9,301 nt of DNA from Halobacteriales archaeon QH_10_70_21 (GTDB lineage Archaea > Halobacteriota > Halobacteria > Halobacteriales > Haloarculaceae). This document shows, piece after piece, positions 1-6,893 of this stretch (positions within the stretch are counted from its first letter, which is position 1; each line of letters begins with the position of its first letter). The notes beneath the pieces are model-generated. The model did no database searches and was not told the DNA's origin. It worked only from the letters and a program-made list of their open reading frames with translations. The stretch is taken from contig PXQM01000097.1 in assembly GCA_003021325.1 (NCBI GenBank), positions 1-9,301 on the forward strand. Reading direction: 5' to 3'. The translations under genes and the position numbers were made by a program.

Positions 1-348
1 CGTCGTCAGCACCTCCGATTCGTCTATCATGTCGGCGCCGGTGGCCGCCAGGATCTGTGCCTCGGCGCGGTGCCCGATGCGTGCCTTGCCCATCACGGGG
101 ATGGAGACCTCGTCGATTATCTCCTCGAGGGCACCGGGGTCGGCCATCCGGGCGACGCCGCCGCGCTTCCGGATGTCGGCGGGGACCGCCTCCAGCGACA
201 TGACGGCGACCGCGCCGGCGTCCTCGGCGATTCGGGCCTGCTCGCGGGTGACGACGTCCATGATGACGCCGCCCTTCTGCATCTTGGCGAAGCCGCGCTT
301 GACGAGCTCCGTCCCGCGACGGAGCTCCTCGAGGTCCGTTTCACTCAT
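1..348 (-). CDS. pdxS: Pyridoxal 5'-phosphate synthase lyase/synthase subunit PdxS (5' part, runs off the left edge)
   Basis: PdxS is the (beta/alpha)8-barrel subunit of the ribose-5-phosphate-dependent vitamin B6 pathway. It condenses ribose 5-phosphate, glyceraldehyde 3-phosphate and ammonia (from the PdxT glutaminase) into PLP. The visible 116 residues match the N-terminal third of the family: a short N-terminal helix ([20 protein letters not shown]), then KGGVIMDVV with the sugar-binding aspartate at D31, the [18 protein letters not shown] strand-helix, [12 protein letters not shown], and [11 protein letters not shown] with the catalytic Schiff-base lysine at K88. The second catalytic lysine and the phosphate-binding loops lie beyond the window edge. 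The usual length is about 300 aa. The ATG at 348-346 matches the family N-terminus and has a TATA-like element 27 bp upstream, which fits a leaderless transcript. The gene is divergent from the DUF1405 gene; pdxT is not in view. Identification is firm. Confidence 0.96.
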   Translation of the reverse strand, partial: MSETDLEELRRGTELVKRGFAKMQKGGVIMDVVTREQARIAEDAGAVAVMSLEAVPADIRKRGGVARMADPGALEEIIDEVSIPVMGKARIGHRAEAQILAATGADMIDESEVLTT

Positions 349-370
349 GTCCCAACGAACGGGTTGGACC

Positions 371-380
371 CACTTAACCC
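371..380 (-). promoter_or_regulatory. TATA-like element of pdxS
   Basis: On the minus strand the sequence GGGTTAAGTG is centred about 27 bp upstream of the pdxS ATG, the spacing expected between a haloarchaeal TATA box and the first base of a leaderless mRNA. It is the only AT-rich patch in the 112-bp divergent intergenic region. Position and composition are the only evidence. Confidence 0.45.
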
Positions 381-438
381 GTGTCGTTCGCCCCGCCGGT
401 TTCCGGCTGTCGGCGCCAGGCGGCGTGGGTGTTTTGGT

Positions 439-448
439 CGGCCGGCCG
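439..448. repeat. Perfect 10-bp palindrome upstream of the DUF1405 gene
   Basis: CGGCCGGCCG is self-complementary and ends 12 bp before the DUF1405 ATG. It could be an operator, but such G/C palindromes also arise easily in DNA this GC-rich. No convincing TATA element is visible for the DUF1405 gene itself; a T-rich patch (GTTTTGG) at 431-437 is the nearest candidate. Confidence 0.25.
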
Positions 449-460
449 GTGGTGTCGGGT

Positions 461-1204
461 ATGAGCATCCGAGGACGTGCCGGCGCGGTCGCCGAACGGG
501 GGCGCCGGCTGCTGGAGTCCGACGTTCCCCGCGAGGACCTGCCGTGGTACGTCGCCCCGCTGCCGGAGCCGCTGGAGAACCTGGGGCTCAACCTCGCGTG
601 GCTGGTCGTCGCGGTCAACCTCGCCGGCACCGCCTTCGGCTTCTACTACTACCGGTTCCAGTTCACCCGCACGCCCGTCGAGATGTGGGCGTTCGTCCCC
701 GACAGCCCGATGGCGACGCTGCTCGTCGCGCTGGCGCTGGCCGCCTGGAAGCTCGACCGTCCTCAGGAGTGGCTCACCGCCCTGGCCTTCTTCGGGAACA
801 TCATCCTCGGCGGCTGGACGGTCTGGGTCCACCTGGCGTTCTACGAGGAGTTCGGCTACCTCTGGGAGCCGATGCGGCAGTTCCTCATCTGGAGCCACGC
901 CGCGATGGTGCTGCAGGCGTTCCTGCTGCACCGTATCGGCAACTTCCGGCCGCAGGCCGTCGGCGTCGCCACCCTCTGGTACGGCGTCAACGCCACGGTC
1001 GATTACTTCATTCCCGTCCGCGGGGAACTCCACCACACCATCATCCCCCTGCGGCGGGACGCTCCCGTCTTCCTCGGCGCCGACGCCCTCGGCGTGGCCG
1101 GCGCCGGTGCGGTCCTGCTGTTGCTCGCGTCGGTCTACCTCGCGATGCTGACCCACGTCGAGAAGCGGCGCGCCAGGCGGTCCGCGAATACGCTCGGCGA
1201 CTGA
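461..1204 (+). CDS. DUF1405 family integral membrane protein (YpjA-like)
   Basis: This 247-aa polytopic membrane protein matches the DUF1405 family (Bacillus YpjA and many haloarchaeal homologues), whose biochemical function is unknown. A charged N-terminal arm (1-40) is followed by hydrophobic segments at about 42-62, 84-97, 104-125, 142-158, 165-181 and 208-230, and a basic tail (VEKRRARR) that should face the cytoplasm. Motifs I associate with the family are [12 protein letters not shown] (53-64), WAFVPDSP (76-83), the intramembrane HAAM (146-149), [10 protein letters not shown] (174-183) and the HH pair at 190-191. The reading frame is open upstream of 461, but the ATG at 461 gives the expected N-terminus and avoids overlap with pdxS. 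Codon use is strongly GC3-biased, as in the neighbours. It is divergent from pdxS with no obvious functional link. Family call good; function unknown. Confidence 0.85.
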   Translation: MSIRGRAGAVAERGRRLLESDVPREDLPWYVAPLPEPLENLGLNLAWLVVAVNLAGTAFGFYYYRFQFTRTPVEMWAFVPDSPMATLLVALALAAWKLDRPQEWLTALAFFGNIILGGWTVWVHLAFYEEFGYLWEPMRQFLIWSHAAMVLQAFLLHRIGNFRPQAVGVATLWYGVNATVDYFIPVRGELHHTIIPLRRDAPVFLGADALGVAGAGAVLLLLASVYLAMLTHVEKRRARRSANTLGD

Positions 1205-1447
1205 CCGGAACGCGGACGACCATCCGCCCGCTACGAGAGATTAGTATAACATTCTTTATAACAACCGAAGGATTAACATGGTAATGATTACACCGGTTTT
1301 CAGTCCTTCCAGAGCCGATATAGCGTCCGGCTTCGTGTGAACTCTTCACAGAAACTATCCGAAATATGAGGACATTTACGCCCGGAGATATTACGGTCTA
1401 CCGAACGGAACGGTGTGCGAACCGACGCCCCTCACATCCACTCGGAA
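1205..1447. other. AT-rich intergenic region
   Basis: This 243-bp stretch has no gene I would defend. Roughly 1236-1290 is strikingly AT-rich for this genome and carries TATAAC twice, at 1245-1250 and 1257-1262. It could hold the transcription end of the DUF1405 gene (a TTCTTTATA run) or promoters. A perfect inverted repeat lies at 1336-1350, and a TATA-like GATATTA at about 1387-1393 precedes the next small gene. Reading frames crossing it on the minus strand are arginine-rich shadows. Confidence 0.5.
1336..1350. promoter_or_regulatory. Operator-like palindrome TGTGAA-CTC-TTCACA
   Basis: A perfect 6-bp inverted repeat with a 3-bp spacer sits in the AT-rich intergenic region about 40 bp upstream of a TATA-like GATATTA. 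Two-fold symmetric half-sites of this size are typical of dimeric helix-turn-helix regulators. The position suggests control of the 1448 gene. The regulator is unknown. Confidence 0.4.
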
Positions 1448-1714
1448 ATGACATACACGAACCTCCACGTCGAGCCGATATCGCCTACGGACACCTCGTC
1501 AGTCGGGGGTGGGCTCGCGGGTCCCCTCCTGCTGTTCGTGGTTCTCGTCGCTCTCAGCCACCCCGTCGCGGCGCTTTCCGCCGTCCTCGCCGTCGTCGTC
1601 GGCGGCGAGCTCCTGCGGTGCGGGCTGGCAGCGCTGGTCGTCCGTAGCCGCGACCACGTCCGCGAACTCTCGCTGCCTGGCGGCACCGTCCGCTTCCGCA
1701 TCATCCCACGGTAG
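1448..1714 (+). CDS. Small hypothetical membrane protein (two predicted helices)
   Basis: I do not recognise a family for this 88-aa protein. An N-terminal polar stretch (1-20) leads into a hydrophobic block that probably forms two helices (about 23-40 and 42-63), including PLLLFVVLVAL and AVLAVVVGGELL. A basic, polar C-terminus (VRSRDHVRELSLPGGTVRFR) may lie in the cytoplasm. Codon use is GC3-rich like genuine neighbours, and the hydrophobic segments make sense only in this frame. The ATG at 1448 is chosen. An in-frame GTG at 1415 would add 11 residues and lies about 27 bp after a TATA-like GATATTA, so a leaderless GTG start is a real alternative. It is convergent with the HFX_2341-type regulator, with 102 bp between stops. 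Confidence 0.6.
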   Translation: MTYTNLHVEPISPTDTSSVGGGLAGPLLLFVVLVALSHPVAALSAVLAVVVGGELLRCGLAALVVRSRDHVRELSLPGGTVRFRIIPR

Positions 1715-1790
1715 AACGGAGCCGTCGTCGGAACCGCGCTGCGACCGCCGGCGGGACGTGACTCCTTCGCGTGCGGTCCCCGGCCTCCGG

Positions 1791-1804
1791 TCGAGAGCGC
1801 TCGA
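1791..1804. terminator. Small hairpin downstream of the HFX_2341-type gene
   Basis: TCGAG-AGCG-CTCGA forms a 5-bp stem with a 4-nt loop, 12 bp past the stop codon of the minus-strand regulator gene. No T tract follows it on that strand, so it is at best a 3'-end stabiliser. Chance occurrence is possible in this GC-rich sequence. Confidence 0.2.
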
Positions 1805-1816
1805 GGCTTCTCCGGG

Positions 1817-2752
<936 letters not shown>

Positions 2753-2773
2753 ACGGGGGACGTGGGACTGGCG

Positions 2774-2784
2774 TTTACATAAAG
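2774..2784 (-). promoter_or_regulatory. TATA-like element of the HFX_2341-type gene
   Basis: On the minus strand CTTTATGTAAA is centred 27 bp upstream of the ATG at 2752, in otherwise GC-rich DNA. This is the canonical haloarchaeal spacing for a leaderless transcript and supports the chosen start. Confidence 0.6.
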
Positions 2785-2828
2785 CACCAGTCTCCGCGCC
2801 GGTCGATGCCGCAGTCGACGGTGTCAGA

Positions 2829-2846
2829 CCCCCGCCATCTCGGGGG
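2829..2846. terminator. GC hairpin between the pentapeptide gene and the HFX_2341-type gene
   Basis: CCCCCG-CCATCT-CGGGGG gives a perfect 6-bp stem with a 6-nt loop, about 90 bp past the stop of the minus-strand pentapeptide gene. It could mark or protect that transcript's 3' end, or be an operator for the downstream regulator gene. No U-rich tract follows it. Confidence 0.25.
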
Positions 2847-2935
2847 CCACAGGACCCGGCGAGTCCTTCACAATCGACGCTTCCGACCGACACGCGAGCT
2901 CCGATTCTCCGCGGGTCCCGCCGCTGAGATGGAGA

Positions 2936-4392
2936 TCAGCGGTGGATAGACCGGGTGAGCGTGAAGACGAACAGTGCGATGAGGAACGCACCGACGAACC
3001 CCTCGACCTCGGCGAGCAGTCGGACGAGGGGGTCATCCACTGCGACGCCGCCGCCGAGGACGAGTGTGATGAATGATTCGAGACTCAAGAGAAGGTACCC
3101 GATACCGCCCCCGTACGGGCCGACCGGCCAGGCGACGGCGAACAGCGCAGCGAAGAGAACGATGACGGCAGCCGAGAAGGCGATCACCCGTGAAGGGCGC
3201 TCGCCGTAGCCCGACGTAACATCGAGCAGCGCATTGGCCGTCCATTGCCAGGCTGCTCTCGCCCGCTGGTGAACCGACTCGCCCTCGCGCATCTGCGTGA
3301 CGTACTGGTAGCGACGGAACGTCATCTCTTTCCGGAAGAACTCCGCAGCGGCCTGTGCATCGCCTATCTCGTTCGCGCCGTTCTTCGCCTTCAGGTAGGT
3401 GTTCTCGAGTTGGCCGTTCGCGGGGGAGTCTCCGTCGTCGCCGCTGTCACCCCCGCTCCGGTCGTGGAGTCGCCAGTTCGCCGCGACCAACTGGTCGCGG
3501 AACATCCCGAAGTCGAATCCGTCGAACGTCGTGTTCAGGATGTGGAGGTAGCCGAACCAGTCGTTCCTCTCTGTGTCCTCCGGCTTCACGTCCCCGACCG
3601 TCGCTCCCTGCAGGTCGTAGACGACCGATCCGTCGGACGCCTGTGCGAGTGTGCCCGCCGTGACGTGACTCCGGCGCAGGTCGACCCGACACGTCTCTGC
3701 CGTCGTCTCGGGCTCCCTGAAACGAACAGGGCCGTCGAAAGACGCATTGCGGAACCCGAGAGACTCCGGAAGGACGGCCGACCGGAAATCTGCGCCATCT
3801 CGGAACGTCCGGCGAACTGGGCACTGAAGAACGACGTGTCGCCCGGAAACGCGACATCGTAGAAGATTGCCGCCTTCTCGAATACAGCCTCCAGGAAGTA
3901 TGCCTTGCTCTCGGTGTCAAATACGGCAGCCGAAAAGAACGCATCGCCAGCGAACGTCGTTTCGTCGAACCGTGTCGCCCCCTCGAAGAGTGCGCCCCCG
4001 AAATTGAGGGGTTGGCGGACGATTGCGTACCGCCAGTCGAGTTCTCCGTGGATGCGCGCGTGTCGGAGGTCTATCGGATAGTTGTCGTTGCTCTCCAGAA
4101 TCGCGTGCTCGAGCTCCAGCCGTTCGAACCTGGCACCGATGAACTGCTTCGGCCGGTTGCCGACCGTCGCGATTTGCTCGAGGAAGGCCGCGGCGACGCG
4201 CGAGGCGTCCGTCTCCGCTGGTGGCGAGTGAAAGAGACAGTATTCGTGGCCTTCAGCCGCGGGATGCGGACAGTGCCAGCACCCGTCGTCCAGTTCCTTC
4301 TCGTTCAGCTCGCTCGACGTTCCGTGGCTGGCCTCCCACTCGTCCGGGTCGAAGACGTACGAACACCCAGCCTCCTCGTCCCGGGCGTTCAT
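2936..4392 (-). pseudogene. Pentapeptide-repeat membrane protein with N-terminal zinc knuckle and channel-like C-terminus, frameshifted near 3808
   Basis: The intact product would be about 485 aa. Residues 38-55 hold a CxxC-x10-CxxH zinc knuckle (C38, C41, C52, H55) within CWHCPHPAAEGHEYCLFH. Residues 85-250 are a degenerate pentapeptide-repeat (beta-helix) region with every-fifth-residue F/A/L, for example FGGALFEGATRFDETTFAGD. The C-terminus has GYGERPSRV, a hydrophobic helix (about 403-423), a re-entrant-like SLESFITLVLGGG and a last helix FVGAFLIALFVFTL, resembling two-helix ion-channel modules fused to haloarchaeal pentapeptide proteins. After G195 (codon 3810-3808) homology continues one frame over: FAG is followed by TFRDGADFRSAVLPESLGF read from 3808. 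One base is therefore missing relative to an intact gene. As written, the N-terminal frame runs on into arginine/serine-rich nonsense and ends at 3586. The rest of both frames is clean, so this is a recent mutation or a sequencing error. The start ATG at 4392 has a TATA-like box upstream. GC3 bias is weaker than in neighbours, hinting at a different history. Confidence 0.8.
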
Positions 4393-4415
4393 GCTGTCGC
4401 TCTCCGGTCGGCGAG

Positions 4416-4426
4416 TTACGTAATTA
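4416..4426 (-). promoter_or_regulatory. TATA-like element of the pentapeptide-repeat gene
   Basis: On the minus strand TAATTACGTAA is centred about 29 bp upstream of the ATG at 4392. It is the clearest AT-rich element in the 236-bp intergenic stretch and fits a leaderless transcript. It also contains the 6-bp palindrome TTACGTAA-type core (TACGTA). Confidence 0.5.
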
Positions 4427-4582
4427 TCTCCGCAAGCACGAACAGCCGATCGAGACAGTGTCCGAACGGCTCGATCCATCGAGACCACAGGACAGTGACA
4501 ACCGAAGCGAGACACCTGTGGCAGGAGCAGGAAGAAGCATAACGCTCCCGTCTCCGTGGCGTCGAGGCTTCCTCGGACGCTG

Positions 4583-4603
4583 TCGTCGGGGCAGTCCCGA
4601 CGA
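4583..4603. terminator. Second of two tandem hairpins behind the four-helix membrane protein gene
   Basis: TCGTCGGG-GCAGT-CCCGACGA is a perfect 8-bp stem with a 5-nt loop. It lies about 26 bp past the stop codon of the minus-strand gene ending at 4629 and directly follows the hairpin at 4608-4624. It may be a transcript 3'-end structure. No T tract accompanies it. Confidence 0.4.
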
Positions 4604-4607
4604 ACGA

Positions 4608-4624
4608 CAGCCGACGTTCGGCTG
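4608..4624. terminator. First of two tandem hairpins behind the four-helix membrane protein gene
   Basis: CAGCCGA-CGT-TCGGCTG is a perfect 7-bp stem with a 3-nt loop, starting 4 bp past the stop codon at 4631-4629. Its position immediately after the coding end, with another perfect hairpin next to it, suggests a 3'-end role such as termination, processing or stability rather than chance. Confidence 0.45.
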
Positions 4625-4628
4625 CCGC

Positions 4629-5369
4629 TCAGGGGAGTACCGCGATGGCCGGCCCGACGACGAGCACCAGCAGCAGCACGGTCAGGCGGAGCCAGGCGAC
4701 CGTCGAAGGGCCAATGGCCGGCTCCGTAACGCCGTGCTCGTCTCTGACGACGACATCGCACGCTCGCAGAGCCACGGCGAGTTCGTCGCACAGGCGCGCG
4801 GGCACGAGTAACGTTCCGGGTCGGAGCAGGAACCAGGTCTCGTAGCGACAGTCGACGGTCGCGTACTCGCCGCTCTCGACGACCCGAACCGACTCCAGTT
4901 CCGCGAGTCCGTACTCCTCACCGTCTTCGGCGGCGCCACCGCCAAGCGGGACGATGCGCAACACGCAGGCGTCGGTATCTATCGTCAGCACCGAGTCGGT
5001 ACCCCACCCCGAGAGCCCATGGACGACCACACACGACACCACCGCGAACCACAGGTAGAGGGCCGTGAGCCGCTGGTCAACGAGCAGGATGGCAGCGAAT
5101 AGCGCCGCCGGCACCGCCACGAACCACACCCACCAGGCCGGGCGACTCACCCCCAGTACCCAGTACCGAAGGCGGCGGGCGAGCCCGGTGACGCCGCCGA
5201 GTTCGGCGGTCCACACGAGGCGGTCGTCCCCGTCCCACCCCTCCGTGACGGGGGCCTCGATCACCTCGGGTTCGTCGGCCCGTGGCAGTTGCTCGCGCCT
5301 GTCGATGTAGGCGGCGAGCACCAGCAGGCCGACGAACGCGGCGAGGGCGGCGAGGAGGGACCCGGACAT
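4629..5369 (-). CDS. Hypothetical four-helix membrane protein with a PH-like soluble segment
   Basis: I do not recognise a named family for this 246-aa protein. Hydrophobic segments lie at 3-22, 77-97, 101-119 and 223-245. Between the third and fourth, residues 124-210 form a soluble, beta-rich stretch: SVLTIDTDACVLRI, then EYGLAELESVRVVE and ATVDCRYETWFLLRPGTLLV, ending in a probable helix ARLCDELAVALRAC. This layout resembles bacterial PH-like (bPH) domains on membrane proteins; that is an inference from the pattern. Residues 23-75 are an acidic, polar loop. The ATG at 5369 gives a good N-terminal helix. No TATA element lies at the expected distance upstream; that position is a G/C palindrome (CGGCCGCGGCCG, 5388-5399). 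Cotranscription with the mini zinc-finger gene 67 bp upstream on the same strand is therefore likely. Two hairpins follow its stop codon. Confidence 0.75.
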   Translation of the reverse strand: MSGSLLAALAAFVGLLVLAAYIDRREQLPRADEPEVIEAPVTEGWDGDDRLVWTAELGGVTGLARRLRYWVLGVSRPAWWVWFVAVPAALFAAILLVDQRLTALYLWFAVVSCVVVHGLSGWGTDSVLTIDTDACVLRIVPLGGGAAEDGEEYGLAELESVRVVESGEYATVDCRYETWFLLRPGTLLVPARLCDELAVALRACDVVVRDEHGVTEPAIGPSTVAWLRLTVLLLVLVVGPAIAVLP

Positions 5370-5414
5370 CGGACTCGTCGGGGTGAACGGCCGCGGCCGA
5401 CTACTCGGTTTCGA

Positions 5415-5428
5415 CGGTCCCCGGACCG
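5415..5428. terminator. Inverted repeat downstream of the mini zinc-finger gene
   Basis: CGGTCC-CC-GGACCG lies 8 bp past the stop of the minus-strand zinc-finger gene. The 2-nt centre is too tight for full pairing, so a shorter stem would form. It could attenuate read-through into the membrane protein gene, or be an operator. Evidence is symmetry and position only. Confidence 0.25.
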
Positions 5429-5436
5429 CCCGGTCG

Positions 5437-5631
5437 TCAGCACATCTCGCCGTAGTCGCGCCAGTCGTCGGCCGCCCGGACGTCGACCTCGATTTCGTAG
5501 CCGCAGCGGTCGCAGAAGAACGCGACCGTCCGCTGCTCCGGCCGGAACTCCTCGGTGGTGCCGTGTTCGTCGCAGGTGACCCGAACGCCCAGTTCCTTCG
5601 CTTCCGGGACCGCCACTGTGTAGGTCGACAT
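5437..5631 (-). CDS. Mini zinc-finger protein (64 aa, CxxH...CxxC)
   Basis: This small, acidic protein has C20-x2-H23 (TCDEHG) and C40-x2-C43 (FCDRCGYE) separated by 16 residues, a plausible four-ligand zinc site, plus a final cysteine at C64. Beta-strand-like segments flank both pairs (LGVRVTC, TVAFFC, YEIEVDVRA), as in zinc-ribbon-like microproteins, which are abundant in haloarchaea. The function is unknown; such proteins may bind nucleic acid or a protein partner. The ATG at 5631 has a TATA-like element about 35 bp upstream, which would leave a leader of only about 8 nt. It is divergent from the PfpI-family gene (127-bp gap) and probably first in a two-gene unit with the membrane protein downstream. 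Confidence 0.75.
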   Translation of the reverse strand: MSTYTVAVPEAKELGVRVTCDEHGTTEEFRPEQRTVAFFCDRCGYEIEVDVRAADDWRDYGEMC

Positions 5632-5645
5632 GACCGTGGATGCGA

Positions 5646-5678
5646 CCGGGGGCGGCGGGGACGTAAAGTTACCCCCGG
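5646..5678. promoter_or_regulatory. Promoter region of the zinc-finger gene bracketed by a 7-bp inverted repeat
   Basis: On the minus strand AACTTTACG (5670-5662) is the likely TATA-like element, centred about 35 bp upstream of the start at 5631. It is flanked by CCGGGGG (5646-5652) and CCCCCGG (5672-5678), a perfect 7-bp inverted repeat with 19 bp between arms. A repressor dimer bound here would cover the promoter, but G/C runs of this kind are also cheap in this genome. Confidence 0.35.
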
Positions 5679-5717
5679 CAGGGTCGTCCTGTCGACTGGC
5701 CGATTGGTGTCCGGCGG

Positions 5718-5742
5718 CTTTATTCCGTTCTGTTCGTTATAC
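5718..5742 (+). promoter_or_regulatory. Candidate promoter of the PfpI-family gene
   Basis: Two TATA-like elements precede the ATG at 5759: CTTTATT (5718-5724, centred 38 bp upstream, implying a leader of about 11 nt) and GTTATAC (5736-5742, about 20 bp upstream, too close for a leaderless start). The first is favoured. No Shine-Dalgarno sequence is seen. Confidence 0.4.
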
Positions 5743-5758
5743 GCCCCTGGTGCTAGCC

Positions 5759-6343
5759 ATGGGCAAGGACATCCTGATGATAGTCGGTGATTTCGGCGAG
5801 GACTACGAGATAATGGTACCGTTCCAGACCCTCCAGACGGTCGGCCACGACGTCGACGCGGTGTGTCCGGAGAAGGAGGCGGGCGAGACGGTCAAGACGG
5901 CCATCCACGACTTCCGCGGCGACCAGACCTACATGGAGGCCCGCGGCCACGACTTCGAGCTGAACGCGACGATGGCGGCGGTCGACCCCGCGGACTACGA
6001 CGCCCTCTGCGTGCCGGGCGGGCGCGCGCCGGAGTACCTCCGGACCCACGAGCCCGTCATCGAGGCTGTCCAGCACTTCTTCGAGGCGGACAAGCCCGTC
6101 GCGGCGCTGTGTCACGGGCCGCAGATACTCGCGGCCGCGGACGTACTCGACGGCTACGAGATGACGGCGTACCCGGCCGTCCGTGCCGAGGTCGAGGCCG
6201 CGGGCTGTTCGTGGGTCGACGGCGTCACCCGGGACGGCAACCTCGTCACCGGGCAGGCGTGGCCGGACCACCCCGAGTGGCTCGCCGCGTTCATGGAGCT
6301 GCTCGGCGACGAGGTGAGCCACGGCGAGCCGGAGGACCGGTAA
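5759..6343 (+). CDS. DJ-1/PfpI family protein (glutamine amidotransferase-like fold; protease/deglycase-like)
   Basis: The 194-aa protein is full length for the PfpI branch of the DJ-1 superfamily, whose members have been assigned peptidase or protein/nucleotide deglycase activities. The exact activity here is not provable from sequence. Visible are the N-terminal strand KDILMIVGDFGEDYE with the conserved glutamate at E14 (equivalent to E12 of Pyrococcus PH1704), YDALCVPGGRAPEYLR (80-95) and the nucleophile elbow AALCHGPQIL with Cys118-His119. YPAVRAEVEAAG and the C-terminal VTRDGNLVTGQA also match. Compared with PH1704 it has extra residues around 44-70. It would be cytoplasmic and oligomeric, as in the family. 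The frame is open further upstream, but ATG 5759 gives the family N-terminus. It is convergent with the coiled-coil zinc-ribbon gene, with 127 bp between stops. Confidence 0.93.
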   Translation: MGKDILMIVGDFGEDYEIMVPFQTLQTVGHDVDAVCPEKEAGETVKTAIHDFRGDQTYMEARGHDFELNATMAAVDPADYDALCVPGGRAPEYLRTHEPVIEAVQHFFEADKPVAALCHGPQILAAADVLDGYEMTAYPAVRAEVEAAGCSWVDGVTRDGNLVTGQAWPDHPEWLAAFMELLGDEVSHGEPEDR

Positions 6344-6470
6344 AAGACCACAGCGACGTGTGAGCCGGACGGTCGTGACCGGCAGTGCCGTCTATCGGGG
6401 CCAAAACCGCTGCTGACCGGCCCGAGGTGCCGTGTCGTGCGGTCCGTCCGAGGAGACGGTCGGAGAGTCG

Positions 6471-6809
6471 TCAGTACTCGTGGAACACTTCGCCGCACTG
6501 CGTGCACTCGATGCGCGCGCTGCGGAACCAGGGATTCCGCTTTATCATCGGGCCGTGGCACTCCGGACAGACGCCCGTCCCGTCGCCGTCGGCCACGCGT
6601 GCGGAGAGGTCCAGCAGGAGCCCCTCGAGCTCCTCGATGCGCTCGTTCTGCTCGCCGATCGTCCCGCGGAGCTCCTCGATGCTCTGCTCCTGCTCCTCGA
6701 CCGACTCGACGTCGAGGACCGCCTCGGACGTTTCGGTCTCGCTGGCCTCTAGGGAATCCTCGGTCTCGACCTCGATCTCCTCCTCGTCGGCCGGGCTGTC
6801 GTTCGACAT
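6471..6809 (-). CDS. Coiled-coil and zinc-ribbon protein (112 aa), function unknown
   Basis: The N-terminal 36 residues are very acidic (E/D/S/T-rich, probably disordered). Residues 37-73 form a short heptad-like coiled coil (ESVEEQEQSIEELRG, then RIEELEGLLLDLSARV). The C-terminus is a compact zinc ribbon with C81-x2-C84 (VCPECHGPMI) and C102-x2-C105 (IECTQCGEVF), ending FHEY. The layout suggests a dimer or oligomer with a C-terminal metal site, acting as a DNA-binding or protein-adapter factor. I do not recognise a characterised homologue. The ATG at 6809 has an AT-rich TATA-like element about 30 bp upstream. It is divergent from the bacteriorhodopsin gene and shares its 136-bp promoter region, so joint control is possible but unproven. 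Confidence 0.78.
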   Translation of the reverse strand: MSNDSPADEEEIEVETEDSLEASETETSEAVLDVESVEEQEQSIEELRGTIGEQNERIEELEGLLLDLSARVADGDGTGVCPECHGPMIKRNPWFRSARIECTQCGEVFHEY

Positions 6810-6833
6810 GTCCGCTTCTTTGGACTGTTACCG

Positions 6834-6843
6834 AATCAATTTA
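6834..6843 (-). promoter_or_regulatory. TATA-like element of the coiled-coil zinc-ribbon gene
   Basis: On the minus strand TAAATTGATT is centred about 30 bp upstream of the ATG at 6809, consistent with a leaderless or near-leaderless transcript. Confidence 0.45.
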
Positions 6844-6893
6844 CTGGTAGGTTGATGGTTCGGCCGCTATACCCGTCCGGGGCGTGGAGGAGC

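Larger units (their letters stand above)
4393..4628. other. Intergenic region upstream of the pentapeptide gene
   Basis: No gene is supported in these 236 bp. They contain the pentapeptide gene's TATA-like element (4416-4426) and, at the other end, the two tandem hairpins behind the gene that stops at 4629. Frames open across it are arginine-rich and lack a credible start. Confidence 0.5.

Noticed and set aside
374..1156. Long open frame on the minus strand, and 477-1151 in another plus frame, across the DUF1405 gene
   Set aside because: Shadows of a GC3-rich gene; their products are R/S/G/E-rich low-complexity sequence without family motifs, while the 461-1204 frame has clear membrane segments.
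1041..1349. Minus-strand open frame through the AT-rich intergenic region
   Set aside because: Most of it is arginine-rich antisense of the DUF1405 gene; no motif, start signal or sensible codon bias.
3447..3944. Third minus-strand frame across the pentapeptide frameshift
   Set aside because: Arginine-rich nonsense. Homology passes directly between the other two frames near 3808, so this frame is not used.
5753..6322. Minus-strand open frame opposite the PfpI-family gene
   Set aside because: Antisense shadow; the plus strand carries the CHG nucleophile elbow and other family motifs.
6363..6390. Short G/C inverted repeats (GCCGG...CCGGC; CGGCA-G-TGCCG) between the PfpI and zinc-ribbon genes as a bidirectional terminator
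   Set aside because: Stems are only 5 bp with a long or 1-nt loop and have no T tract; expected by chance in such GC-rich DNA.
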